A stretch of DNA of 64,000 nucleotides. Origin: CBFHOS01 sp965657645 (GTDB lineage: Bacteria > Pseudomonadota > Alphaproteobacteria > Puniceispirillales > Puniceispirillaceae). Below, in pieces: positions 16,194 to 23,329 of this stretch (positions are counted from its first letter, which is position 1; each line of letters opens with the position of its first letter). The notes beneath the pieces are model-generated. The model made no database searches and was not told the DNA's origin. It worked only from the letters and a program-made list of their open reading frames with translations. The position numbers and the translations under genes are program-made. The stretch covers positions 252,623 through 316,622 of the forward strand of contig CBFHOS010000001.1 in the NCBI GenBank assembly GCA_965657645.1, in the 5' to 3' direction.

Positions 16194-17366
16194 ATGATGA
16201 CATTTCTTGATCTACATAAAACAGCGGCGATACCAGCCTTGCCAACGGTTACACAATTTCCAATTTTTGTGGATGTTGGCACGCGCGCTCCGCTTGTGGT
16301 TGGCGGTAATGTCGGGGGCGGTAATGTTGGGGGCGGCGATGACGGGCTGGTTGCCAAGATAAGGCTATTGCTGAAATTCGCGCCGCAAGTAGATGTTGTT
16401 GTCCCGAAGACCGCCTCATCAGGCGCCGCCGAAATGCGTTACAAGATCAGCGACCGGGTAAATATCATCGCGATTTTGGATAGCGGCGTTGAACCGCTTG
16501 CCGCACAGATTGACGGCCGCCCTCTGGTAATCATCGAGACCAGTGATCCGGCGTTAAATGAGGCATTGTCCGATTATGCGAAATCACGCGGAGTGCCGGT
16601 TAATGTGCCCGATACGCTTCATCTATGTAGCTTTTATCTTGGTTCGCTGGTTGATCGGGGTCCGGTTACCATCGCCATTTCAACGAATGGCCTTGCGCCG
16701 GTTCTTGGCCAGAATATCCGTGCCAAATTAGAGGATATGCTGCATCCGCGCCTTGGTGATGTTGCGGTGTATTTGCGTGAATTACGCACACGGCTTCGTC
16801 ATTTGCCGGCGGCCATGCGGCGCAGTCTCCAGCACCAGATTATAGAAGGTCCGGTCGCCCGTTTCGTGATGAGTGATCGCGTGCAACAGGCCGATAGCGC
16901 TGTTCTTGAATTGCTGTCGGGTTCGCGGGAAAAACCGTCTGGCTCAATCAGTCTGGTTGAGGCGGGCGCGGGTGATACCAACATGCTGTCGCTTGGTGCG
17001 GTGGCGGCGATCCGCGGTGCAGATACCATCATCTATGACAGGTCCGTATCACCAAACATTCTGGATCTTGCCCGCCGAGAGGTTGATCTGGTTGGTGGAT
17101 CTGGCAAGGCGGCGGAGCATCTTGGCACAATCCTAGAACAGGCCAAGATGGATGGACACCGCGTGATCTATTTGATCGGTGGTGATCCCGCCAATCATCA
17201 GGGCGCCGAGGCGCTTCGTTATGTTTTGCACAATCGGGGCATCGATGCCGATTACATTGCCTCGGCAAGTGCGCATCGCCAGCAATGGGCACCGTCATCC
17301 GATCCGCTGGCGGAAACGCAAATCTCGGCGGCGAGCGGTAGAATCATCCGGGGAGTGTTCGCCTAA
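16194..17366 (+). CDS. CysG-like siroheme synthase with truncated methyltransferase domain
   Basis: A 390-residue protein. The N-terminal part resembles the precorrin-2 dehydrogenase/ferrochelatase domain of CysG: ETSDPALNEALSDYAKSRGVPVNV, LCSFYLGSLVDRGPVTIAIST and LAPVLGQNIRAKLE are in the expected order. The dinucleotide-binding loop (VVGG...) is stretched by three 15-base repeats. The C-terminal ~140 residues match only the first part of the uroporphyrinogen-III methyltransferase domain; GAGPGD has become EAGAGD and the last ~100 residues are missing. It heads the sulfite reductase cluster, fitting siroheme supply. Full SUMT activity is doubtful. Confidence 0.75.
   Translation: MMTFLDLHKTAAIPALPTVTQFPIFVDVGTRAPLVVGGNVGGGNVGGGDDGLVAKIRLLLKFAPQVDVVVPKTASSGAAEMRYKISDRVNIIAILDSGVEPLAAQIDGRPLVIIETSDPALNEALSDYAKSRGVPVNVPDTLHLCSFYLGSLVDRGPVTIAISTNGLAPVLGQNIRAKLEDMLHPRLGDVAVYLRELRTRLRHLPAAMRRSLQHQIIEGPVARFVMSDRVQQADSAVLELLSGSREKPSGSISLVEAGAGDTNMLSLGAVAAIRGADTIIYDRSVSPNILDLARREVDLVGGSGKAAEHLGTILEQAKMDGHRVIYLIGGDPANHQGAEALRYVLHNRGIDADYIASASAHRQQWAPSSDPLAETQISAASGRIIRGVFA
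16302..16346 (+). repeat. 15-bp tandem repeat, three copies, inside a Rossmann loop
   Basis: Three 15-base units (GGCGGTAATGTCGGG, then a one-base variant, then a diverged copy) encoding GGNVG, GGNVG and GGDDG within the dinucleotide-binding loop of the CysG-like protein. Confidence 0.92.
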
Positions 17367-17710
17367 TGACAAATATTTCGGACAGGCCGAATGCCCAGCC
17401 CCAATCCCAGACCCAGCCCCAGCACCAGTCGGCTGATATTCTGATAACCGCCAACCGACTAGATGATGGCAGTGTGGTGTGGCTGGGCGATGATTTGCAA
17501 TGGTGGCAGGACCGTCACTATGCCGGTCATTTCGACAAGGTCGCGCGCAGACTTGCTTTGGCCAAGGCCAGCAATAGCGAGGCGGCGAATGAAGTCACAG
17601 CGATTTATGAAATACCCATCGATGGCAAAGCAGACGTTTCAGCAAGAGAGCGCATTCGGGCATTGGGTGGCCCCAGCATTGTACCGCCAAAGGATCTAAA
17701 CCCGACCTAG
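17366..17710 (+). CDS. DUF2849 protein of the sulfite reductase cluster
   Basis: A 114-residue cytosolic protein matching DUF2849, with ITANRLDDGSVVWLGDDLQW and RRLALAKASNSEAANEVTAIYEIP. The ATG overlaps the stop of the upstream gene by one base (TAATG), showing translational coupling. Residues 7-19 are a Q/P-rich stretch (QPQSQTQPQHQS) built from 6-base repeats that is not part of the domain. The family is almost always found next to cysI in alphaproteobacteria; its role there is unknown. Confidence 0.85.
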   Translation: MTNISDRPNAQPQSQTQPQHQSADILITANRLDDGSVVWLGDDLQWWQDRHYAGHFDKVARRLALAKASNSEAANEVTAIYEIPIDGKADVSARERIRALGGPSIVPPKDLNPT

Positions 17711-17750
17711 GACAACACCATAACCAAGGCAAAGTTAAAGGAAGAAAGCG

Positions 17751-19409
17751 ATGTATAAATATGACAAGCTTGACCGTGATTTTGTTGCCAGCCGGTCAGC
17801 CCAGTTTCGTGATCAGGTAAACCGCCGGCTATCAGGAGAGCTCAGCGAGGACGAGTTCAAACCGCTTCGCTTGCAAAACGGCCTCTATCTGCAATTGCAT
17901 GCCTATATGTTGCGGGTGGCGATCCCCTATGGCGTGTTGTCGGGCGCACAGCTTCGGGGGCTTGCTGGCATTGCGCGGGATTTTGACCGTGGCTTTGGTC
18001 ATTTTACCACCCGCCAAAATATCCAATTCAACTGGATCAAGCTGGTTGAAACGCCAGATATTCTGGACCGGCTGGCAAGTCTTGATATGCATGCCATTCA
18101 GACCTCCGGCAATTGTATAAGAAATGTGACATCCGATCCGTTTGCTGGCGCCGCCGCAGACGAATTGGAGGATCCGCGCGGCTGGTGCGAAATTATCCGC
18201 CAATGGTCGACATTGCATCCTGAATTTGCGTTCCTCCCGCGTAAATTCAAAATCGCAGTGTCGGCCGGTGCGGTTGATCGCGCTGCCACGGGTTTCCATG
18301 ATATCGGCCTCCGTTTAACCAAGAGCATCTCTGGTGAAATTGGTTTTCGGGTGCTGGTTGGTGGCGGTCAGGGGCGCACCCCTCGGGTTGCACAACAGCT
18401 ATCGCGTTTTCTACCAAAGCGTCATTTGCTGAGTTATCTGGAGGCGATCCTGCGCGTATATAATGCCGCCGGTCGCCGCGATAATATCTATAAAGCGCGG
18501 ATTAAAATTCTGGTTGAGGCCATGGGCATCGACGCCTTCCGTGATGCGGTAAATAACGAATGGTTGTTGATAAAGGATAGCGCAATCGAATTGCACCAGA
18601 GTGAGCAGGACCGCATATTGGCGCAATTTACCCCGCCAACCTTGCCAGAATCGCATGAAAACTGGTCGGCAGTAACGGCCAAACGTGCCGACGATAGGGG
18701 CTTTGATGATTGGGTGCGGCGCAATGTGTCACCGCATTACCAGCCGGGCTATGTGAATGTCTCGGTCTCGCTGAAATCGATTGGGCGCCCGCCCGGTGAT
18801 GCCTCGGCGTCCGAGATGGAGGCGATTGCCGCGCTGGCCGAGACATATGGTCAGGACGAATTGCGGGTGACCTATTCGCAAAATCTGGTGATCCCGCATA
18901 TGCGCCAAACTGATCTATTCGCGATTTATACGGCGCTTGCAAAATTGCAGTTGGCGGGCGGCGAGAACGGCTTGATTAGTGATATGATTGCCTGTCCGGG
19001 TCTTGATTATTGTAACCTTGCCAATGCGCGGTCTTTGCCATTGGCCGAGATGATTTTCCAAAAGTTCGGCGATGCCAAAACACGGCAGGATATTGGTCCG
19101 ATACGGTTAAATATTTCTGGATGCATCAACGCGTGTGGTCATCACCACGCCGCCGATATCGGTATTCTTGGGGTGAACAAAAAGGGCGTCGAAAACTTCC
19201 AGATTACGCTGGGCGGTAAAACAGGTGAGGATGCGGCTGTGGGTAGAATCCTTGGTCCGTCATTTGTCGAGGCTGATGTGCCGGATGCGATTGCGCGGAT
19301 TATTGATCTTTATAAAGCCAGGCGATTATCCGCGAGCGAAGAATTTGCTGACACGTTGGCGCGTCTTGGTCCGGCCTCATTCAAGGATGCTGTCTATGAA
19401 ACTGTTTGA
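17751..19409 (+). CDS. cysI: Nitrite/sulfite reductase hemoprotein (CysI-like)
   Basis: Siroheme- and [4Fe-4S]-containing reductase that takes sulfite to sulfide with six electrons. The 552 residues show the two ferredoxin-like half repeats (DRGFGHFTTRQNIQFNW near residue 85; a second near residue 380). The cluster-binding cysteines are in IACPGLDYCNLA and ISGCINACGHHHAADIG. Context with a CysG-like protein, DUF2849 and DUF934 argues for sulfite rather than nitrite. Electrons probably come from ferredoxin, since a ferredoxin-NADP reductase gene follows the cluster. Confidence 0.92.
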   Translation: MYKYDKLDRDFVASRSAQFRDQVNRRLSGELSEDEFKPLRLQNGLYLQLHAYMLRVAIPYGVLSGAQLRGLAGIARDFDRGFGHFTTRQNIQFNWIKLVETPDILDRLASLDMHAIQTSGNCIRNVTSDPFAGAAADELEDPRGWCEIIRQWSTLHPEFAFLPRKFKIAVSAGAVDRAATGFHDIGLRLTKSISGEIGFRVLVGGGQGRTPRVAQQLSRFLPKRHLLSYLEAILRVYNAAGRRDNIYKARIKILVEAMGIDAFRDAVNNEWLLIKDSAIELHQSEQDRILAQFTPPTLPESHENWSAVTAKRADDRGFDDWVRRNVSPHYQPGYVNVSVSLKSIGRPPGDASASEMEAIAALAETYGQDELRVTYSQNLVIPHMRQTDLFAIYTALAKLQLAGGENGLISDMIACPGLDYCNLANARSLPLAEMIFQKFGDAKTRQDIGPIRLNISGCINACGHHHAADIGILGVNKKGVENFQITLGGKTGEDAAVGRILGPSFVEADVPDAIARIIDLYKARRLSASEEFADTLARLGPASFKDAVYETV

Positions 19410-19848
19410 TCTTGCTAGTGCGGATCTTGTCCCATCCAGCGACGATGCCATAGCTGTTGCCATGGCTGATTCCCCGGCTGATTCCCCAGCTGATTCCCCG
19501 GTTGACTCCCTAGTGGAATTTGGCACGGCTGACGCGATTCCGCCGGTTGATGATTTGCCCAAAGATGGCGGCAGCATCGTGATTACTTTCGCCAAGTTTT
19601 CTGATGGGCGCGGCTTTACCCATGCCCGCCGGTTGCGCGGTGAATTCGGTTTTACCGGACCGATCATCGCCGCCGGTCACACCATTCCGGATCAGGCTGA
19701 CTTTTTGCGGCGGTGTGGCTTTAGCCATGTTGTCATTATTGATGACGCCAAGGTGCCGCAGTGGAAATACGCCCTATCGATAATCCCCACCCGTTTCCAA
19801 ACCATCCTTGATAGCCCGCATAGCCGGTGTTTATCCCAGCCGAACTAG
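19396..19848 (+). CDS. DUF934 protein of the sulfite reductase cluster
   Basis: A 150-residue protein of the DUF934 family, which accompanies assimilatory sulfite reductase; hallmark text is FAKFSDGRGFTHARRLRGEFGF and GPIIAAGHTIPDQADFL. ATG at 19396 overlaps the end of cysI by 14 bp. Residues ~24-38 are a run of DSPADSP units produced by a 12-base tandem repeat, lying before the conserved domain. The usual next gene, cysH (PAPS/APS reductase), is missing here. Confidence 0.88.
   Translation: MKLFDLASADLVPSSDDAIAVAMADSPADSPADSPVDSLVEFGTADAIPPVDDLPKDGGSIVITFAKFSDGRGFTHARRLRGEFGFTGPIIAAGHTIPDQADFLRRCGFSHVVIIDDAKVPQWKYALSIIPTRFQTILDSPHSRCLSQPN
19465..19512 (+). repeat. 12-bp tandem repeat, four copies, in-frame
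   Basis: Four 12-base units, three of them GCTGATTCCCCG or a one-base variant and the last diverged, encoding ADSP repeats near the N-terminus of the DUF934 protein. Confidence 0.92.
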
Positions 19849-19953
19849 CGCCTTTAGAACAAGGGTCGGGGTTGTACTTTTTGGCGCAAAGGATTATGTC
19901 CCCTTGGTCACCCATTTTTGAGCTTTGCCGCAAAGCTGTTGCAAGAGGTTGTT

Positions 19954-20988
19954 ATGACTACAACGCATGAAACTGACATTATTATCATTGGTGCAGGCCC
20001 GTGTGGCCTTTTCGCTGTATTCGAGCTTGGTTTGCTCGATCTGCGCTGTCACCTGGTTGATATTCTCGATATGCCGGGCGGGCAATGTGCCGAGCTTTAT
20101 CCAGAAAAGCCAATCTATGATATTCCGGCCGTGCCCATTTGCACGGGTCAGGAACTAACCGATCGCTTGATGGAACAGATCGCACCATTTAATCCGGTGT
20201 TTCATTATGGACAGATGGCCGAGGCGCTTGAAAAGCATGATGATGGCCAGTGGGTTTTGACAACAAGTGACAATGTAACAATCAAAGCACCTGTTGTTGT
20301 GATCGCCGCGGGTGGTGGGTCCTTTGTGCCAAAGCGTCCTCCGCTCGAGGGTCTGGACGTTTATGAAGCAACGGGCGGCATTCAATATGCGGTGCGCCAG
20401 CGCGATAAACTTGCGGGCAAGGATCTGGTTATTGCGGGCGGCGGCGACTCGGCGCTCGATTGGACGGTTAATCTGGTTGATATTGCTAAATCAGTGACAT
20501 TGGTGCACCGCCGTGACGATTTCCGCGCGGCCCCTGATACGGTCGCCAAGATGCGGGCATTGGTTGAGGCGGGCAAGGTAAAGTTGCAAATCGGCCAGCT
20601 CAAAGGTCTGGATGGCAATGACGGCAATCTATCCCATGTTCTCGTGCAAGAGGCAGGCGCCGACGTGCCATTGGCCTTGCCGGCTGATGTGTTATTGCCA
20701 TTCTATGGTCTGACAATGAAGCTTGGTCCGATTGCGGATTTCGGCCTTAATCTGGAGGAAAATCTGATCCCTGTTGATACAGAGCGGTTTGAAACCTCGA
20801 CACCGTCTATCTTTGCGATTGGTGACATCAATTATTATCCGGGCAAGCTCAAGCTGATCTTATCAGGCTTCCACGAGGCCGCGCTTATGTCACATGCGGC
20901 GCATGGCATCGTGCATCCGGAAAAGAAAATTAGGTTCCAATACACAACCTCATCATCTGCGCTCCAGCAAAAGCTGGGTGTTGCCTAG
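19954..20988 (+). CDS. Ferredoxin/flavodoxin-NADP+ reductase, thioredoxin reductase type
   Basis: FAD enzyme of 344 residues related to thioredoxin reductase but lacking the CxxC redox pair. The N-terminal FAD motif is DIIIIGAGPCGLFAVFELG and the NADP-binding motif is DLVIAGGGDSALDWTVNL near residue 155; PSIFAIGDINYYPGK is the C-terminal FAD motif. The family (bacterial YumC type) moves electrons between NADPH and ferredoxin or flavodoxin. It could feed the upstream sulfite reductase. Start at 19954, with AGAGG upstream. Confidence 0.9.
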   Translation: MTTTHETDIIIIGAGPCGLFAVFELGLLDLRCHLVDILDMPGGQCAELYPEKPIYDIPAVPICTGQELTDRLMEQIAPFNPVFHYGQMAEALEKHDDGQWVLTTSDNVTIKAPVVVIAAGGGSFVPKRPPLEGLDVYEATGGIQYAVRQRDKLAGKDLVIAGGGDSALDWTVNLVDIAKSVTLVHRRDDFRAAPDTVAKMRALVEAGKVKLQIGQLKGLDGNDGNLSHVLVQEAGADVPLALPADVLLPFYGLTMKLGPIADFGLNLEENLIPVDTERFETSTPSIFAIGDINYYPGKLKLILSGFHEAALMSHAAHGIVHPEKKIRFQYTTSSSALQQKLGVA

Positions 20989-21051
20989 GAACCTCTGGTT
21001 TCGGTTGGCTATTTGTCGGGGACGATCTGACTTGTTACCTATTGGTTCACG

Positions 21052-21099
21052 CCCCCGGTAATTTCCCCGTTAACTCCCCCGGTAATTTCCCCGGTAACG
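21052..21099. repeat. 12-bp tandem repeat, four copies, upstream of groES
   Basis: Four 12-base units alternating CCCCCGGTAATT and TCCCCGTTAACT/TCCCCGGTAACG, so it can also be read as two 24-base units. It lies between the reductase gene and the groES promoter; no gene crosses it. Confidence 0.9.
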
Positions 21100-21133
21100 C
21101 CATGTGCGCATGCATCTTTTGTGATGAATACAC

Positions 21134-21162
21134 TTGACAAATTGGCGCCATACACCCAAATA
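21134..21162 (+). promoter_or_regulatory. Candidate groES promoter
   Basis: A perfect -35 hexamer TTGACA at 21134-21139, with a weak -10 (CAAATA, 21157-21162) at 17 bases. It stands just ahead of the CIRCE operator, as expected for a HrcA-repressed promoter. The -10 assignment is uncertain. Confidence 0.45.
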
Positions 21163-21174
21163 GCGAGCATGGAT

Positions 21175-21201
21175 TTGGCACTCTCGTTTTGTGAGTGCCA
21201 A
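21175..21201. promoter_or_regulatory. CIRCE operator (HrcA binding site)
   Basis: TTGGCACTC, 9-base spacer, GAGTGCCAA: a perfect inverted repeat matching the CIRCE consensus (TTAGCACTC-N9-GAGTGCTAA) with one compensated change per arm. It lies 37 bp ahead of groES. HrcA repression of groESL at normal temperature follows from knowledge of this element. Confidence 0.95.
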
Positions 21202-21238
21202 GACACAAACAATAACCCCTTTTTGAGGAGAAGTAGGC

Positions 21239-21526
21239 ATGAAATTCAGGCCCCTACACGACCGTGTGGTCGTTCAGCGGATGGAATCAGAAGAGAAAAC
21301 CGCAGGCGGGATTATCATTCCAGATACCGCTAAAGAAAAGCCAATGGAAGGCAAGATCATTGCCGTAGGTAATGGCGCAAGAGACGAGCAAGGCAAAGTA
21401 CAGCCTTTGGACGTTAAAGCTGGCGACAGCGTGCTATTTGGCAAATGGTCCGGTACAGAAGTGAAAATCGACGGTCATGATTATCTGATCATGAAAGAGT
21501 CTGACATCATGGGCATTATCGAATAA
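21239..21526 (+). CDS. groES: Co-chaperonin GroES
   Basis: Ten-kilodalton lid of the GroEL folding chamber, 95 residues. Begins MKFRPLHDRVVVQRMESEEKTAGGIIIPDTAKEKP-like text in two pieces: the RPLHDRVVV start and the mobile loop EEKTAGGIIIPDTA that contacts GroEL; GDSVLFGKWSGTEV and YLIMKESDIMGII close it. The ribosome-binding site TTGAGGAGAAG lies just upstream. It is the first gene of the heat-shock operon under the CIRCE element. Confidence 0.98.
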   Translation: MKFRPLHDRVVVQRMESEEKTAGGIIIPDTAKEKPMEGKIIAVGNGARDEQGKVQPLDVKAGDSVLFGKWSGTEVKIDGHDYLIMKESDIMGIIE

Positions 21527-21586
21527 TCCCCTCCGGTCAAACCCGACCACCATTATTTGATAAACATCAAAAGAAGGATAAATAAA

Positions 21587-23236
21587 ATGGCTGCTAAAGA
21601 AGTCAAATTCGGCGCGGATGCCAGAACACTGATGCTTGAGGGCGTCGACATTCTAGCTAACGCCGTGAAAGTTACGCTTGGTCCTAAAGGCCGTAACGTC
21701 GTTCTCGAAAAATCTTTCGGCGCACCACGCATCACCAAAGACGGTGTAACTGTTGCCAAAGATATCGAGCTAAAGGACAAGTTCCAGAACATGGGTGCAC
21801 AGATGGTGCGCGAAGTTGCATCAAAGGCAAATGACGTTGCCGGTGACGGTACAACAACAGCGACAGTTCTGGCCCAGTCAATTGCTCAGGAAGGCGCAAA
21901 AGCTGTTGCCTCTGGCATGAACCCAATGGACCTTAAGCGCGGTATCGACATGGCTGTTGACGCAGTTGTGGCTTCTATCGTTGCCCGTTCAAAGAAGATT
22001 TCAACGTCTGATGAAGTCTCACAGGTCGGCACAATTTCAGCTAACGGCGAAGAAGAAATCGGCAAGATGATTGCCGAAGCTATGGAGCGTGTTGGTAATG
22101 AAGGTGTGATCACCGTTGAAGAGGCAAAGAGCCTCGACACTGAGCTGGACGTTGTTGAAGGCATGCAGTTCGACCGTGGTTACCTGTCACCTTACTTCGT
22201 GACTGATGCAGAAAAGATGAAGGCTGTTCTTGAAGAGCCATACATTCTTCTGCACGAAAAGAAGCTAGCCAACCTACAGGACATGCTGCCAATTCTTGAA
22301 AAAGTTGTGCAGTCTAGCCGTCCATTGTTGATCATCGCCGAAGATATCGAAGGCGAAGCCTTGGCAACATTGGTTGTTAACCGTCTTCGTGGTGGCCTGA
22401 AAGTTGCCGCTGTTAAGGCTCCTGGTTTCGGTGATCGCCGCAAAGCTATGCTTGAAGATATCGCGATCCTGACAAATGGCACAGTTGTGTCTGAGGAAGT
22501 TGGTATTTCTCTCGATGGCCTGACACTCGATATGCTCGGTTCTGCCAAGCGCGTTGAGATCACTAAAGACGAAACAACAATCGTTGATGGTGTTGGCGAA
22601 AAGAGCGAGATCGAAGCACGTTGTAACCAGATCCGTGCACAGGCTGAAGAAAGCACTTCAGACTATGACCGTGAAAAGATGCAAGAGCGTTTGGCCAAAT
22701 TGGCTGGCGGTGTTGCTGTGATCAAGGTCGGCGGTGCTACTGAAGTTGAAGTGAAAGAGCGTAAAGACCGTGTTGATGATGCAATGCACGCAACAAGAGC
22801 GGCTGTTGAAGAAGGCATCGTTGCTGGTGGCGGCGTTGCTTTGGTTAAGTCAACATCTGCACTCGACGCCCTAAAGCCAGCTAACCGCGATCAGGAAGTC
22901 GGTATCGGCATCGTGCGCCGCGCGATCCAGGCTCCGGCTCGTAACATTGCTGAGAACGCTGGTGCTGAAGGTTCAGTCATCGTTGCCAAATTGATGGAAA
23001 CTGCTGACGAGAACTTTGGTTATGACGCGAAGAACAACGAATTCACCGATCTGGTGAAGGCTGGTGTTATCGACCCAACTAAGGTTGTTCGCTCATCACT
23101 ACAGAATGCTGCTTCTGTTGCTGGCCTGTTGATCACAACCGAAGCTATGGTTGCCGATCGTGCAGAGCCAAAAGACGCAATGCCAGCTGCCCCTGATATG
23201 GGCGGCATGGGCGGAATGGGCGGCATGGGCTTCTAA
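21587..23236 (+). CDS. groEL: Chaperonin GroEL
   Basis: Sixty-kilodalton chaperonin, 549 residues, forming the double-ring folding chamber. Begins MAAKEVKFGADARTLML; ATP-site text VTLGPKGRNVVLEKSFG and AGDGTTTATVLAQSI (with the catalytic aspartate in the DGTTT motif) is intact. The C-terminus is the usual GGM-rich tail (MGGMGGMGGMGF). Start at 21587 after AAGGATAAATAAA; the frame is open 10 codons further up. Codon choice differs from neighbours (fewer GC-rich codons), as expected for a very highly expressed gene. Confidence 0.99.
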   Translation: MAAKEVKFGADARTLMLEGVDILANAVKVTLGPKGRNVVLEKSFGAPRITKDGVTVAKDIELKDKFQNMGAQMVREVASKANDVAGDGTTTATVLAQSIAQEGAKAVASGMNPMDLKRGIDMAVDAVVASIVARSKKISTSDEVSQVGTISANGEEEIGKMIAEAMERVGNEGVITVEEAKSLDTELDVVEGMQFDRGYLSPYFVTDAEKMKAVLEEPYILLHEKKLANLQDMLPILEKVVQSSRPLLIIAEDIEGEALATLVVNRLRGGLKVAAVKAPGFGDRRKAMLEDIAILTNGTVVSEEVGISLDGLTLDMLGSAKRVEITKDETTIVDGVGEKSEIEARCNQIRAQAEESTSDYDREKMQERLAKLAGGVAVIKVGGATEVEVKERKDRVDDAMHATRAAVEEGIVAGGGVALVKSTSALDALKPANRDQEVGIGIVRRAIQAPARNIAENAGAEGSVIVAKLMETADENFGYDAKNNEFTDLVKAGVIDPTKVVRSSLQNAASVAGLLITTEAMVADRAEPKDAMPAAPDMGGMGGMGGMGF

Positions 23237-23260
23237 GCCAGCCATCCAGATAAAATATAG

Positions 23261-23291
23261 CCGGAGGATGGTATCATCCTCCGGTTTTTTT
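23261..23291 (+). terminator. Rho-independent terminator of groESL
   Basis: Ten-base perfect stem CCGGAGGATG-GTAT-CATCCTCCGG (23261-23284) followed by seven T residues. It lies 24 bases past the groEL stop. Confidence 0.97.
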
Positions 23292-23329
23292 ATGCGCGGG
23301 CCCCAATCTATATCAGGGCCCGATTTAAA

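Noticed and set aside
22192..22656. 154-codon minus-strand frame inside groEL
   Set aside because: Shadow of groEL; no start signal and no homology pattern.
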